A stretch of 64,000 nucleotides of DNA from an archaeon (GTDB lineage: Archaea; Asgardarchaeota; Thorarchaeia; Thorarchaeales; Thorarchaeaceae), in assembly GCA_024276825.1 (NCBI GenBank), contig JAJRWI010000050.1:1-64000 (forward strand), in the 5' to 3' direction. The translations under genes were made by a program, and so were the position numbers. Positions 20,402 to 30,472 of the stretch are shown here, one piece after another. Within the stretch, counting starts at the first letter, position 1. Each line of letters starts with the position of its first letter. A model generated the notes under the pieces. The model was not told where the DNA came from, ran no database searches, and saw only the letters and a program-made list of their open reading frames with translations.

Positions 20402-22411
20402 GTGAAACCATCCAATGACCTTCTTAAGAAAGCACTAAACACAATCCGCTTTCTATCAGCTGATGCAATACAGAAAGCAAGATCTGGACACCCTGGCCTA
20501 CCAATGGGCGCAGCAGCAATGGCTTATGCACTCTGGATGCGTCACCTGCGGTTCAATCCTAAGAATCCTTCTTGGCCCAACCGAGACCGCTTCATTCTCT
20601 CTGGTGGTCATGGGTCTATGCTGCTATACTCACTACTATACCTAACGGGTTATGATCTGACTCTCGATGACATCGAGCAGTTCAGGCAATGGAACAGTCG
20701 CACACCTGGACACCCCGAATGTTGGAGGACCCCTGGTGTGGAGGTCACAACTGGTCCTTTGGGTCAGGGCTTTGGAAATGGGGTTGGCATGGCAATAGCT
20801 GAGGCAAATCTTGCAGCGACCTTCAATCGCGATGGCCATAATGTGATTGACCATTACACATATGTGCTGGCGTCAGACGGAGACCTGATGGAGGGTGTCG
20901 CATCCGAAGCGGCCTCTCTTGCTGGTCATCTCAGACTTGGCAAACTAATAGTTCTATATGATAACAATCAGATAAGCATAGATGGTAGTACAGACCTCAC
21001 ATTCACAGAGGATGTCGCTACCCGGTTCAGGGCCTACGGGTGGCATGTCATTGAAGACATTAATGGTCATGATGTTAATGCTGTTGACGATGCTATAAAC
21101 AAAGCAAAGTCTGAGCCACGACCATCGCTTCTTATGTGTCGCACAAGAATAGGTTATGGACTACCGACCAAAGAAGGTACTGCAAAGTCTCATGGCGAGC
21201 CCCCTGGTGAGGAGGAACTCTTGGGTGCGAAGGAAAAGCTTGGGTGGCCAAAGGAGCCCATGTTCTATGTTCCAGATGATGTTCTGGATCATTTTAGGAT
21301 GGCATTGGACAGGGGCGCAACACTGGAGTCTGAATGGAACGAGCGCTTCAACAGGTATCGCAAGGCGTTTCCTAAACTCTCCTCTGAACTGGAACGTCGA
21401 CTTGCTGGGCGTCTGTCTGATGACTGGGAATTGGACATTCCTGTGTTCGCATCAGACTCCAAAGGAATTGCTACCCGTGTTGCATCAGGTAAGACGATTA
21501 ATGCACTTGCAAATCGCCTGACTGAACTGATTGGCGGCTCTGCTGATCTTACCCCTTCCAATAAGACTTGGATTGAAGGTAGTCCCTCATTTCAGGCAGA
21601 CAGTCCTACAGGACGCAATATTCACTTTGGGATACGTGAACATGCTATGGGGACAATTGTGAATGGTATTGCAGCACATGGCGGATTCATCCCCTACTGT
21701 GCAACATTTCTTGTGTTTTCAGACTATATGCGACCTGCCATAAGAGTTTCAGCATTATCAAGACATCACTGCATATGGTTGTTCACTCATGACAGTATTG
21801 GGCTGGGCGAAGATGGTCCGACACATCAACCAATAGAGCAATTGATGAGTCTACGAACAATTCCCGAGCTCGTAGTTATTCGTCCTGGCGATGCGAATGA
21901 GGTTGCAGAGGCATGGCATGTGGCAATCAAGCGGAATGAAGGACCAACACTGATATCATTAACAAGGCAGAGTGTACCAATTATTGACAGAGAGCAATAT
22001 GCTCCCGCCAGTGGTCTGCAAAACGGGGCATATGTCCTTGCAGAATATGGATCATCTCCTGACCTGATTCTCATGGCTTCGGGCTCAGAGGTGCAGCTGA
22101 TTGTGGAGGCTGGAGATAAACTCGCTAAAGATGGCATTAATGTGCGCGTTATCTCATTTCCAAGTTGGGAACTATTTGAAATGCAAGATCCCAAATATAA
22201 AGAATCAGTCCTGCCCTCAAAAGTGACTGCCCGGCTGGCAGTTGAGGCTGGGGTCACACTTGGCTGGGAGCGCTGGGTCGGTGCAAAGGGTAAGATAATC
22301 GGCATTGATACATTTGGCGCCTCGGCTCCATACAAGATACTCTTCAAGAAGTTCGGCTTTACTGTTGACAACATTATAGAGCAGGCCAAGTCCTTGCTTA
22401 AGGAGTCCTAA
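20402..22411 (+). CDS. tkt: Transketolase, full-length (GTG start)
   Basis: [67 protein letters not shown]. Confidence 0.96.
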   Translation: MKPSNDLLKKALNTIRFLSADAIQKARSGHPGLPMGAAAMAYALWMRHLRFNPKNPSWPNRDRFILSGGHGSMLLYSLLYLTGYDLTLDDIEQFRQWNSRTPGHPECWRTPGVEVTTGPLGQGFGNGVGMAIAEANLAATFNRDGHNVIDHYTYVLASDGDLMEGVASEAASLAGHLRLGKLIVLYDNNQISIDGSTDLTFTEDVATRFRAYGWHVIEDINGHDVNAVDDAINKAKSEPRPSLLMCRTRIGYGLPTKEGTAKSHGEPPGEEELLGAKEKLGWPKEPMFYVPDDVLDHFRMALDRGATLESEWNERFNRYRKAFPKLSSELERRLAGRLSDDWELDIPVFASDSKGIATRVASGKTINALANRLTELIGGSADLTPSNKTWIEGSPSFQADSPTGRNIHFGIREHAMGTIVNGIAAHGGFIPYCATFLVFSDYMRPAIRVSALSRHHCIWLFTHDSIGLGEDGPTHQPIEQLMSLRTIPELVVIRPGDANEVAEAWHVAIKRNEGPTLISLTRQSVPIIDREQYAPASGLQNGAYVLAEYGSSPDLILMASGSEVQLIVEAGDKLAKDGINVRVISFPSWELFEMQDPKYKESVLPSKVTARLAVEAGVTLGWERWVGAKGKIIGIDTFGASAPYKILFKKFGFTVDNIIEQAKSLLKES

Positions 22412-22420
22412 AATATAATC

Positions 22421-22978
22421 TCAAGATGTTTCAGTCCTTGCTCTGATATCGATCTTGATATAACCCGCCCTTTGAAGGGTAAGTCGTACTCTCCCGTAGG
22501 TGATACTCCCATTCACCATGTCCCTCAGTTTATCAATCACTCTGTTTCGTGTGGGCTTGTCATATGGTATGGGAATCTCATCATTTTCCTTTGTATACAA
22601 CAGAAGGGCCTTCTCCCTTACTCTCACTATTGGCGGCGACACTATTATTCTACCAGGTTTAAATGCAGGAATCTTCTCTCGAAACGACCTGACAACTGCT
22701 GCCATCTTACGATGCTTTCCAATCTCAACACGAGCAGTCTTTATCACATCATTAAGATATTGGGGTCTTGGATCAAACTGTTTTACAAACTCATCCTTTA
22801 CCAGCTCAAAGGTCTTACTTGATGTGGGGATATGCTCCTTTAGAATGGCCTTGATTACAAAATTGGTGGCATTATGATATATTTCAAACTCCCTGCTGAT
22901 CCTCAACATCTTATCTCTGGTGAGGGGTACGCTCTGAAGTCTGATTATTTCCTCTGTAATTTCAGGCATCGGGAACAA
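22421..22978 (-). CDS. TnpB/IS605 OrfB-like N-terminal region without RuvC domain
   Basis: Pattern YHNATNFVIKAIL...ARVEIGKHRKMAAVVRSFR...ITYGRVRLTLQRAGYIKIDIRA resembles OrfB N-terminal/WED region; ORF stops before RuvC. Confidence 0.5.
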   Translation of the reverse strand: MFPMPEITEEIIRLQSVPLTRDKMLRISREFEIYHNATNFVIKAILKEHIPTSSKTFELVKDEFVKQFDPRPQYLNDVIKTARVEIGKHRKMAAVVRSFREKIPAFKPGRIIVSPPIVRVREKALLLYTKENDEIPIPYDKPTRNRVIDKLRDMVNGSITYGRVRLTLQRAGYIKIDIRARTETS

Positions 22979-23019
22979 CCTGTTATTGGCAAGACACTTG
23001 CCTTAATCAGTCTAACTTA

Positions 23020-24048
23020 TCATATACGTTGGACAATAAACTGTGTTTCACTTATTCCCCTCTTCACAGACTTGGGTGGGAACTCAAAAGATGCCAAGGG
23101 AAACATTATTTCATCGAAGTACTCTCTTTCATGATCTCTCGCCAGTGATATTAGGGTGTTCTCATCTGACACCTTATGACCCGCAATCTCCAATAGGACC
23201 TTGGCAATTAGACTAATAGCCTCACACATCTCAAGAATTGCCAGTTCGTACTCTCCATTCAGAGTGAGTCGATATGACCCGTAGTACTGCCTCTGGGCTT
23301 CTGCAATGTTTGCGACAACTCTACTCTCAATAGATGTTGATGAGTTCTCATATGTTGTGACTGCCTTTTGCATCCAAGGCTTGATTCTGCTAAGGGCATC
23401 AAGTAACTCGTTCTCATTCATTGTTTTCAATTTGAAGGTCCTGAGAAACAACTGGTAAGTGATGGGGTCAAGCATTCGAATCTCACTTAGAATCTCAGAT
23501 GGTTTGACGATGGTGAATATGTTATTTCTCATCAAGATGACCCGACTCACCTCAAATAATGAGCGTCTCAACTCATAAACTGCATTGGCAAGGTCTTCAC
23601 TGTCCATATATTTGGAGGCTCTCTCAAGGTGCCCCATTGCCCTCTGCTTGATTGTATCTATTGCATCATCCTTCCAGACAAAGATTCTTGCATGTCCTTG
23701 CCATTTTTTTATCAATCCGTCTGGGTCCAGGACTATTCTTGCATCACGAAGCATTCCAATGATGCTTGCTGTCTTAAGGACATCACTCATCTCGCCTGCT
23801 AGAGTCTTCTCAAACTCATCAATAGTGCGATAGGACAGATCTATTCGTACACCTTTTTTCTCTGCAAGAAGCTCTACGGGGGCCTCATTTCCATCCCAGG
23901 CAACACAAATGTCAAGATCAGAGTCTGGTGTTGTGGTTCCCTTCACATAAGAACCAAAAGTGAATACCCCTTTGATTGATCTCTGGGACTTCATCTCGTC
24001 CACAATTTCGTGTAATGCTGTGTCGAATCGCCGATATAGATCCATCAT
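23020..24048 (-). CDS. Nucleotidyltransferase-domain protein with helical (HEPN-like) C-terminal region
   Basis: GSYVKGTTTPDSDLDICV minimal NTase motif. Confidence 0.8.
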   Translation of the reverse strand: MMDLYRRFDTALHEIVDEMKSQRSIKGVFTFGSYVKGTTTPDSDLDICVAWDGNEAPVELLAEKKGVRIDLSYRTIDEFEKTLAGEMSDVLKTASIIGMLRDARIVLDPDGLIKKWQGHARIFVWKDDAIDTIKQRAMGHLERASKYMDSEDLANAVYELRRSLFEVSRVILMRNNIFTIVKPSEILSEIRMLDPITYQLFLRTFKLKTMNENELLDALSRIKPWMQKAVTTYENSSTSIESRVVANIAEAQRQYYGSYRLTLNGEYELAILEMCEAISLIAKVLLEIAGHKVSDENTLISLARDHEREYFDEIMFPLASFEFPPKSVKRGISETQFIVQRI

Positions 24049-24228
24049 CCTGAACCCACCTCATCTCGAGAATCTATTCTCACATTAATTCGTTCTGGCA
24101 CTCAATAAAATTATCTATTATGAAGGTTGGATTGCTAATTTCACAATAAAATGCAGTTATATCATTCGACTAACAAGTTCCGAACGAGATTAATAGGAGA
24201 ATTACAGCATTAATTACGAGTTGATACT

Positions 24229-24933
24229 GTGGCACGTATAGATGGGCGGGCTAATGATGAGATTCGACCCGTTATAATCAAGAGAAACTATCTGAAGCAT
24301 CCTGAGGGATCGGTTCTGATCTGCACTGGTGACACGCGAGTAATCTGTACTGCTACTGTGGAAGAATCCGTCCCAAGCTGGCTCAACGGTTCCGAACAAG
24401 GATGGGTGACAGCAGAATACGGCATGCTTCCAAGGGCAACCAATACGAGAACAAGCCGAAACCGGGTGACTGGACGGTCGCAAGAGATCCAAAGGTTGAT
24501 TGGCCGCTCATTGCGGCAGGCAGTCGATCTCTCTATGCTTACAGACATTCAGATCAAGATTGACTGTGATGTGATTCAAGCAGATGGAGGCACAAGAACT
24601 GCATCAATTACTGGTGCTTATATCGCATTAGTTGATGCAATCGACTACTTGCTTGAACAAGGAATAATTGTAGACTCGCCAATTCTTGGTAATGTTGCTG
24701 CAATCAGTGTGGGTATTGTACACGGCGAAGTGTTGCTTGACCTGTCATATGTTGAAGACTCTGTAGCACAAGTGGACATGAACATTGTGATGCGTGATAA
24801 CACCTTTGTTGAAGTGCAGGGGACTGGTGAAGAGTCCACATTCACAAAGGCTGATCTGGATGAGATGCTCCGCCTTGCAGAAAAAGGCATTAGTGAACTA
24901 ATCGAGGTTCAAAATCAAGCTCTAACTGATTGA
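24229..24933 (+). CDS. rph: Ribonuclease PH (bacterial-type; GTG start)
   Basis: [77 protein letters not shown]. Confidence 0.93.
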   Translation: MARIDGRANDEIRPVIIKRNYLKHPEGSVLICTGDTRVICTATVEESVPSWLNGSEQGWVTAEYGMLPRATNTRTSRNRVTGRSQEIQRLIGRSLRQAVDLSMLTDIQIKIDCDVIQADGGTRTASITGAYIALVDAIDYLLEQGIIVDSPILGNVAAISVGIVHGEVLLDLSYVEDSVAQVDMNIVMRDNTFVEVQGTGEESTFTKADLDEMLRLAEKGISELIEVQNQALTD

Positions 24934-25036
24934 TCCAATTGTCATAGTGGTTTACTTGTGATGGATGTTTTCAAGATTGATTTAGGTGATTTAGAAAGAG
25001 TAATGTGCTGCAGAGTTAATAATACTATGAAATAAT

Positions 25037-26038
25037 ATGTCTGTTGCTGCATTCTCACCCTCGACCCCCGGAACACCCGCATACGATGCCATTATCAACT
25101 CGGCCCGCAGTTATCTACGAAGACGCGATTTTCTCACTTATTCAACTCCACTTGTCCCTGAGCAGGTCGGCTCTGAAACATGGTCTGTGTCATGGGGCTA
25201 CATTCGCCACTTTGACGATATGATAGACTCCCCCAAGATCACAAAAGAACAGGCAATTGACTTGATGGAACAAGAACGCGAGATTGTTGAAGTAGGTCTT
25301 GCAGGAAACCTGAAACTCCCCCGAAATGCCCCACTTCGCCATCACTGGCTAGCTCAGTTCTTTTACAATGAGAGAAAATTCTATTCCGGACGCGCGTTGC
25401 AGGTCATAAAGGACCTATATGAGAGTGCATGGGGTGATGTTCAAAGAAGAGGACAAGTATTGACGGAGAAAGAGATGAGTGTCCTGTTATATAAGAAAGC
25501 AAGAAGTTTCTTCAAACTCTATTTCATACTTGCAGATTTTGATCTCCAAGGCCATCTCGATGACTTCTCATATCTGTTAGGCATGGGGCTTGGAATGCTT
25601 GATGACATTCTGGACTTGGCAATTGACTATAATGCAGGCTATGTCAACATCACACAGGAAGAGATGAGAAACCTTGGTATCGAGCTTCAACCAGGTGATG
25701 AGGGCTTTCTCGAACATGTCATCAAGAGGGGGTATCTGACATACAAAGCAAAGAAGATAATGTCATTGCTGATCAAAGCACGGGCACTTGCTCGACGTAT
25801 CCGTGTTCCTCTAGTCAAGACCTTTCTCTTGCGTCTGACCGAGATATTCGCATCTCCCATCATTGAAGGGAGGTTTATTCCTGGCCAACAGTATATCTTC
25901 AAGGGCGGCCGACTTGCCGATAAGATATTGCCGAAGAATGAGGCACTGGCCTATCGAATTGGTCACACCCTAATCAAGTACTTCTTGAAATATCCGCAGG
26001 TCCCATCTGTATTGTTCAAGAGGGAATATGAGGAGTGA
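25037..26038 (+). CDS. Squalene/phytoene synthase-like class I terpenoid synthase fold protein
   Basis: RHFDDMID and MLDDILDLAID aspartate-rich motifs, all-alpha composition. Confidence 0.7.
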   Translation: MSVAAFSPSTPGTPAYDAIINSARSYLRRRDFLTYSTPLVPEQVGSETWSVSWGYIRHFDDMIDSPKITKEQAIDLMEQEREIVEVGLAGNLKLPRNAPLRHHWLAQFFYNERKFYSGRALQVIKDLYESAWGDVQRRGQVLTEKEMSVLLYKKARSFFKLYFILADFDLQGHLDDFSYLLGMGLGMLDDILDLAIDYNAGYVNITQEEMRNLGIELQPGDEGFLEHVIKRGYLTYKAKKIMSLLIKARALARRIRVPLVKTFLLRLTEIFASPIIEGRFIPGQQYIFKGGRLADKILPKNEALAYRIGHTLIKYFLKYPQVPSVLFKREYEE

Positions 26039-26127
26039 AACGCTCAATATTTCGCATGTTGTTTGGACGAATGCCTTATATGTCACTCATTTGAGAGTAG
26101 CATATCCAATATTGGAGACCTTCAAAG

Positions 26128-26670
26128 ATGATTGATGCAAGAAAAGTGGCATTGTTAGCGATAATGACAGCTCTCACTGCTGTGGCAACCCTTGTATTTA
26201 TTGTCCCCTTTCCGTCTACCCAAGGCTACTTTAATCTTGGTGACGCTCTTGTGATGCTCAGCGGCCTGCTATTGGGTCCAGTGGGTGGCTTTATTGCTGG
26301 TGGTGGTGGATCGGCAATTGCAGACCTTATGGTTGCACCAATATTTGCCCCAATCACTCTTGTGGCCAAGGGGTGTGAGGGCCTACTTGTAGGATTGCTC
26401 ACGCGTCGCGTCAGACAGAACGCAAAGGTGACCCTATGGGACTTGCTGGGAGTGGTTCTCGGTTCGGTGGCCATGCTGCTTGGTTACTTACTTGGCGAGA
26501 TGTTTGTTCTCCAACTGCCCTTTGAGGTGGCCCTTGGCGAATTAATCACCATTAACTCAATCCAAGTCATTGTGGGATCAATAATCACCATACTGGTGGG
26601 TCCCATGCTAAGGGGCATTCTGAAAGACACTATGGCTGGCTCGACCGAAGAAGACCTTACGGTTTTTTAA
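26128..26670 (+). CDS. ECF transporter S component
   Basis: IMTALTAVATLV...YFNLGDALVMLSGLLLGPVGGFIAGGGGSAIADLM. Confidence 0.85.
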   Translation: MIDARKVALLAIMTALTAVATLVFIVPFPSTQGYFNLGDALVMLSGLLLGPVGGFIAGGGGSAIADLMVAPIFAPITLVAKGCEGLLVGLLTRRVRQNAKVTLWDLLGVVLGSVAMLLGYLLGEMFVLQLPFEVALGELITINSIQVIVGSIITILVGPMLRGILKDTMAGSTEEDLTVF

Positions 26671-26736
26671 AGAGAAAACACATCCAACATCATAATTCAA
26701 ACATGTGAATCTGACATTCAACTGGATGGTCTCGAA

Positions 26737-28017
26737 ATGGTGGATAGAGATAGGCTCAGAATAGATGTTGAACGAGTTGAAGAGATTAATAATTTCCTTC
26801 TGGATGAAAACAACCCCCTCATCAACGATATCCTTGGACTCATTGACAAATATGGTGGAGTAGATGAGATCAACAGGAAGGCCAATGAAGCCCGTGATCT
26901 CTCCAGTCTTATCAGCAGGCTTGAAAAGGTCAACTCGCCATATATCAAGGACATAGAGTGGCTTCAGACCCAGAAGGACAATGATGCATTCATATCAATA
27001 CCCGACTATCGTAGAAAGATCCTTGGTGAGAAGGCAGACTCTATGACATTTGATGATAGTTTTGCCGTCACACTGGAGATTAGTGCATGTCAGTATTTCC
27101 CATGGGTAATCATTGAGGCCAAACAGGCGATAGAGAATGGTGAGTTGATGCCTGGTCGATTCATCAGGGTACGAAAGATGAAGGAACAGAAAGAGGACAA
27201 CGACTTGCTGGCCTTTGCAGCAGCAATGCAAATAATCGGGTCTTCCTATGTTGAAACACTTGACACTAAAGGCACCATGCTTGGTCCCGATGGGGCACCC
27301 GTAAATGTGCATCTTGGAGGCCCTGAAACAATAACTGGCTACTTTGGTGGTGTGGGGCAGCCAAACAATCTCGCTTTGATGTGGGCTGATGAGTATCTCT
27401 ATTATTACACGAACTATGGTGTAAGACAGGTCTTGAACATAAACCCTGGCACTGTATTGATTGGGTATATGATGCACAAACTGGGGATTGACATGGAGTT
27501 CAAGATCTCAGTCTTCATGGGCAATGACAACCCATATTCTGCCCTATGGACCCTCATGACCGCAAAACTGTTCTCCAGAACTGATGGTACTTCTCCCCTA
27601 ATTGGTTTCAATCTGTCCAACAGCGTTGACAACAAGACCATTGAAATGTCTGCATATATCAGGGGCTCTTTTGGATTCGAGGACGTTGTCAGAATTGAGC
27701 ATCACATCACAGAAACCTACAAGAGCATTGTACGTCAGCCATATGACAGACTAAATGAACTGCTTGAGATTGCTGATCATGTGAAGAACATCAGTGCTAA
27801 GCATGAGGGGGGTCCTCCTGAAGTGGACTCCAAACGAGAGCACCCCAGTGACATTCTCGACTACTTCCTGCCCAAGAAAGACATAATCGAGAAGGGCTGG
27901 ATGGACTTTATGACTCAGAACTACATGGACAAGCATCTCTCAGTCAATAGGACTGCAAGGGCGCTTACTGAACGAGGACTTACTTTTCTTGCAGCACCAA
28001 ACCTGCATAGAAAGTAA
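26737..28017 (+). CDS. Conserved-looking protein of unknown function
   Basis: 426 aa intact ORF, no recognised motif. Confidence 0.7.
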   Translation: MVDRDRLRIDVERVEEINNFLLDENNPLINDILGLIDKYGGVDEINRKANEARDLSSLISRLEKVNSPYIKDIEWLQTQKDNDAFISIPDYRRKILGEKADSMTFDDSFAVTLEISACQYFPWVIIEAKQAIENGELMPGRFIRVRKMKEQKEDNDLLAFAAAMQIIGSSYVETLDTKGTMLGPDGAPVNVHLGGPETITGYFGGVGQPNNLALMWADEYLYYYTNYGVRQVLNINPGTVLIGYMMHKLGIDMEFKISVFMGNDNPYSALWTLMTAKLFSRTDGTSPLIGFNLSNSVDNKTIEMSAYIRGSFGFEDVVRIEHHITETYKSIVRQPYDRLNELLEIADHVKNISAKHEGGPPEVDSKREHPSDILDYFLPKKDIIEKGWMDFMTQNYMDKHLSVNRTARALTERGLTFLAAPNLHRK

Positions 28018-28053
28018 AGAAATAGGGCGGAAAACGCCCTACTCTGCCTTAAT

Positions 28054-28557
28054 CTACATCCATGGTGAAATATGTTCATCATATATAGACTCTAAGAGTT
28101 CCTTGTGTTTCTGCTCCTCCTTTGCTAGCGTTTCAAACACAGCGCGATGGGAGTCTAGCTTGGTCAGTCCTGCTAGGGTCATGTAGAACTTGTACGCAAC
28201 TTCCTCCCGTTTGATTGCAACAATCAGAATATCCTGAGAGGTTGATGATGGCTTTAATGGTATATCAACAAGATATTGGCTCAGGTCAAGACGTTCCAAC
28301 TCTTCAACTGAATTACACTCGAAAGTTTTACATACACCCGAATTAAGGGCCCTCTGCAACTTTTCCTTGTGTTTCATTTCCTGTGCTGCTAGTTCCTCAA
28401 GCAACTGGATGGAGGACTGATGTTCTGCATGCTTTGCAGCAGTCATGTAAAAGTCATAGGCCTCCTCCTCCTTCTGGATTGCAAGAGAGATCAACTCTTC
28501 AAATGACTCTTGTATAGACTTCAACTCATTCACCAAGATAGCAGGTAAAATGTTCAA
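28054..28557 (-). CDS. Ferritin-like / rubrerythrin-type diiron protein
   Basis: Two repeats of EEEAYDFY..H / KREEVAYKFY...EEQKHKELLE. Confidence 0.82.
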   Translation of the reverse strand: MNILPAILVNELKSIQESFEELISLAIQKEEEAYDFYMTAAKHAEHQSSIQLLEELAAQEMKHKEKLQRALNSGVCKTFECNSVEELERLDLSQYLVDIPLKPSSTSQDILIVAIKREEVAYKFYMTLAGLTKLDSHRAVFETLAKEEQKHKELLESIYDEHISPWM

Positions 28558-28624
28558 ATAATATGTCTTGCTCTAGTCTTCAATCTTGACGATCTCCCGC
28601 CAATCGAAAAAGTATTGAGATTAT

Positions 28625-29083
28625 TTGAGCAATGTTAGAATAGAGGTGATGAATTTGCGATTATGGAGTGATGACTTTCGCGAGGGAGAGTCAATCCCTG
28701 ATAAGTGTGCCTACAGAAAACAGAATATGAGTCCGCATTTGGCCTGGGATGATGTGCCAGAGGGGACAGAGAGCTTTGCACTCATCTGCAATGACCCCGA
28801 TGCACCAGTTGGTGATTGGATTCACTGGTTAGTCCATGCCATTCCCACTGAAACTCGTGAGTTGAAGTCTGGTGAACCCCCCCCAGGAATCCAAGTGAAG
28901 AACGATTTTGGTGAAACCAAGTGGGGTGGACCTGCGCCACCATCTGGGACCCATAGATACTTCTTTACTCTCTATGCATTAAACGTACCACGCCTTGATG
29001 GGGCTACAAAGTCCAACTTTCGGGAACTCTGTGAGAAGCACAAGATCGCTTCTGCACAGACCATGGGAACTTATAGCAGGTAG
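28625..29083 (+). CDS. YbhB/YbcL (PEBP) family protein
   Basis: MSPHLAWDDVPEGTESFALICNDPDAPVGDWIHWLVHAIP, GPAPPSGTHRYFFTLYAL. Confidence 0.92.
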   Translation: MSNVRIEVMNLRLWSDDFREGESIPDKCAYRKQNMSPHLAWDDVPEGTESFALICNDPDAPVGDWIHWLVHAIPTETRELKSGEPPPGIQVKNDFGETKWGGPAPPSGTHRYFFTLYALNVPRLDGATKSNFRELCEKHKIASAQTMGTYSR

Positions 29084-29114
29084 GCCATAGCCGGATCCGA
29101 ACTTTACTGTTTTA

Positions 29115-30413
29115 TCATTTAATCTTCCGAGGAACAATCTCACGCATGTCCTTTGGGAGATACTTGTGCAATGCCTTTGGTATCTCTATGCTGCCATCCT
29201 CACGCTGGTAGTTCTCCATGATTGCCACCATTGTCCTTGGGTTGGCCATCATTGTACTGTTCAATGTGTGGATATAGGCCTTCTCGGTGCCTCCCTTCTT
29301 TATTCGATATTTAATATTCAGTCTAGTGGCCTGATAAGATGTGCAATTGCTGCAAGAGCCTGCCTCTCGATACTTGCCTTGGCCTGGCATCCAGACTTCT
29401 AGGTCATATTTCTTAGCAGCGACGGTCCCAATATCTCCAGTACAGACATTGACTATCCGATACGGGAGTTCCAGTTCTCTTATGAAGTCCTCCTCATTCT
29501 TGATGAGCTCCTCATGAATCTTCCATGACTCCTCGGGAAGACTAAACACAAACTGTTCCACCTTGTTGAATTGGTGTACCCTGAAGATCCCCTTAGTGTC
29601 TTTACCATGACTGCCAGCTTCTTTTCTGAAGCACGCACTCACCCCTGCCATCTTAATGGGGAGGTCAGTTGGCTCGAAGGTTTCACCCATATACATAGCA
29701 GCCATTGGATGTTCTGAAGTCGCAATTAGATAGAGGTCTTGTCCCTCAATCTTATACATAACATCCTCAAAGTCTGCAAGATCGGTGACCCCCTCATATG
29801 GTGTTCTTCGCATCATGAATGGAGGATATATGGGCGTATAACCACGTTGCATCAGCATCTCAAGAGCCATCTGTTGCATTGCAAGGTCTAAAATCACGAG
29901 TTCGTTCTTCAGATAATAGAAGCGCGAACCAGCTATCTTTGCAGCACTGGCTATATCAGCAACATCAAGGGTTTCAAGTAGATCCACATGACTCTGAATC
30001 TGAAAATCGAATGTTGGACGGCCTCCCCACTCTCGAACGACCTCATTGTCCTCCTCACCCTCTCCATAAGGTACTGACTCGTGGAGTATGTTTGGGATGC
30101 TCATCTGTAGACTTCGAAGTTCTGACTCGAGTTGTGCGGCACGTGTTTCAGTCTCTTTAATCTTCCTGTTTACTTCGTTTACTTGTCTGACAAGGGTCGA
30201 GTCATCTCCGCCCTCCCTCTTCACCTTGCCAATCTCCCTAGACAATCGGTTGCGTTGGGTCCTGAGATCCTGTATCTCTCGTTTCAGTGCTCTCAACTCA
30301 TCATCAAGTATGAGTAGCCGCTCAAACATCTCCAGTTTGACCTCATCCTTTCTCTTCCTCAAGTTCTGACGTATCAGGTCAGGGTTCTCACGAATGAAAC
30401 GCATATCTAACAT
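29115..30413 (-). CDS. serS: Seryl-tRNA synthetase
   Basis: MLDMRFIRENPDLIRQNLRKR coiled-coil arm; ATSEHPMAAMYMGE; ACFRKEAGSHGKDTKGIFRVHQFNKVEQF. Confidence 0.96.
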   Translation of the reverse strand: MLDMRFIRENPDLIRQNLRKRKDEVKLEMFERLLILDDELRALKREIQDLRTQRNRLSREIGKVKREGGDDSTLVRQVNEVNRKIKETETRAAQLESELRSLQMSIPNILHESVPYGEGEEDNEVVREWGGRPTFDFQIQSHVDLLETLDVADIASAAKIAGSRFYYLKNELVILDLAMQQMALEMLMQRGYTPIYPPFMMRRTPYEGVTDLADFEDVMYKIEGQDLYLIATSEHPMAAMYMGETFEPTDLPIKMAGVSACFRKEAGSHGKDTKGIFRVHQFNKVEQFVFSLPEESWKIHEELIKNEEDFIRELELPYRIVNVCTGDIGTVAAKKYDLEVWMPGQGKYREAGSCSNCTSYQATRLNIKYRIKKGGTEKAYIHTLNSTMMANPRTMVAIMENYQREDGSIEIPKALHKYLPKDMREIVPRKIK

Positions 30414-30472
30414 TTAATCACATCCTAGGGAGATATTACACCCTGTTCCTAGAACTCCACATAAGTTAAGCC

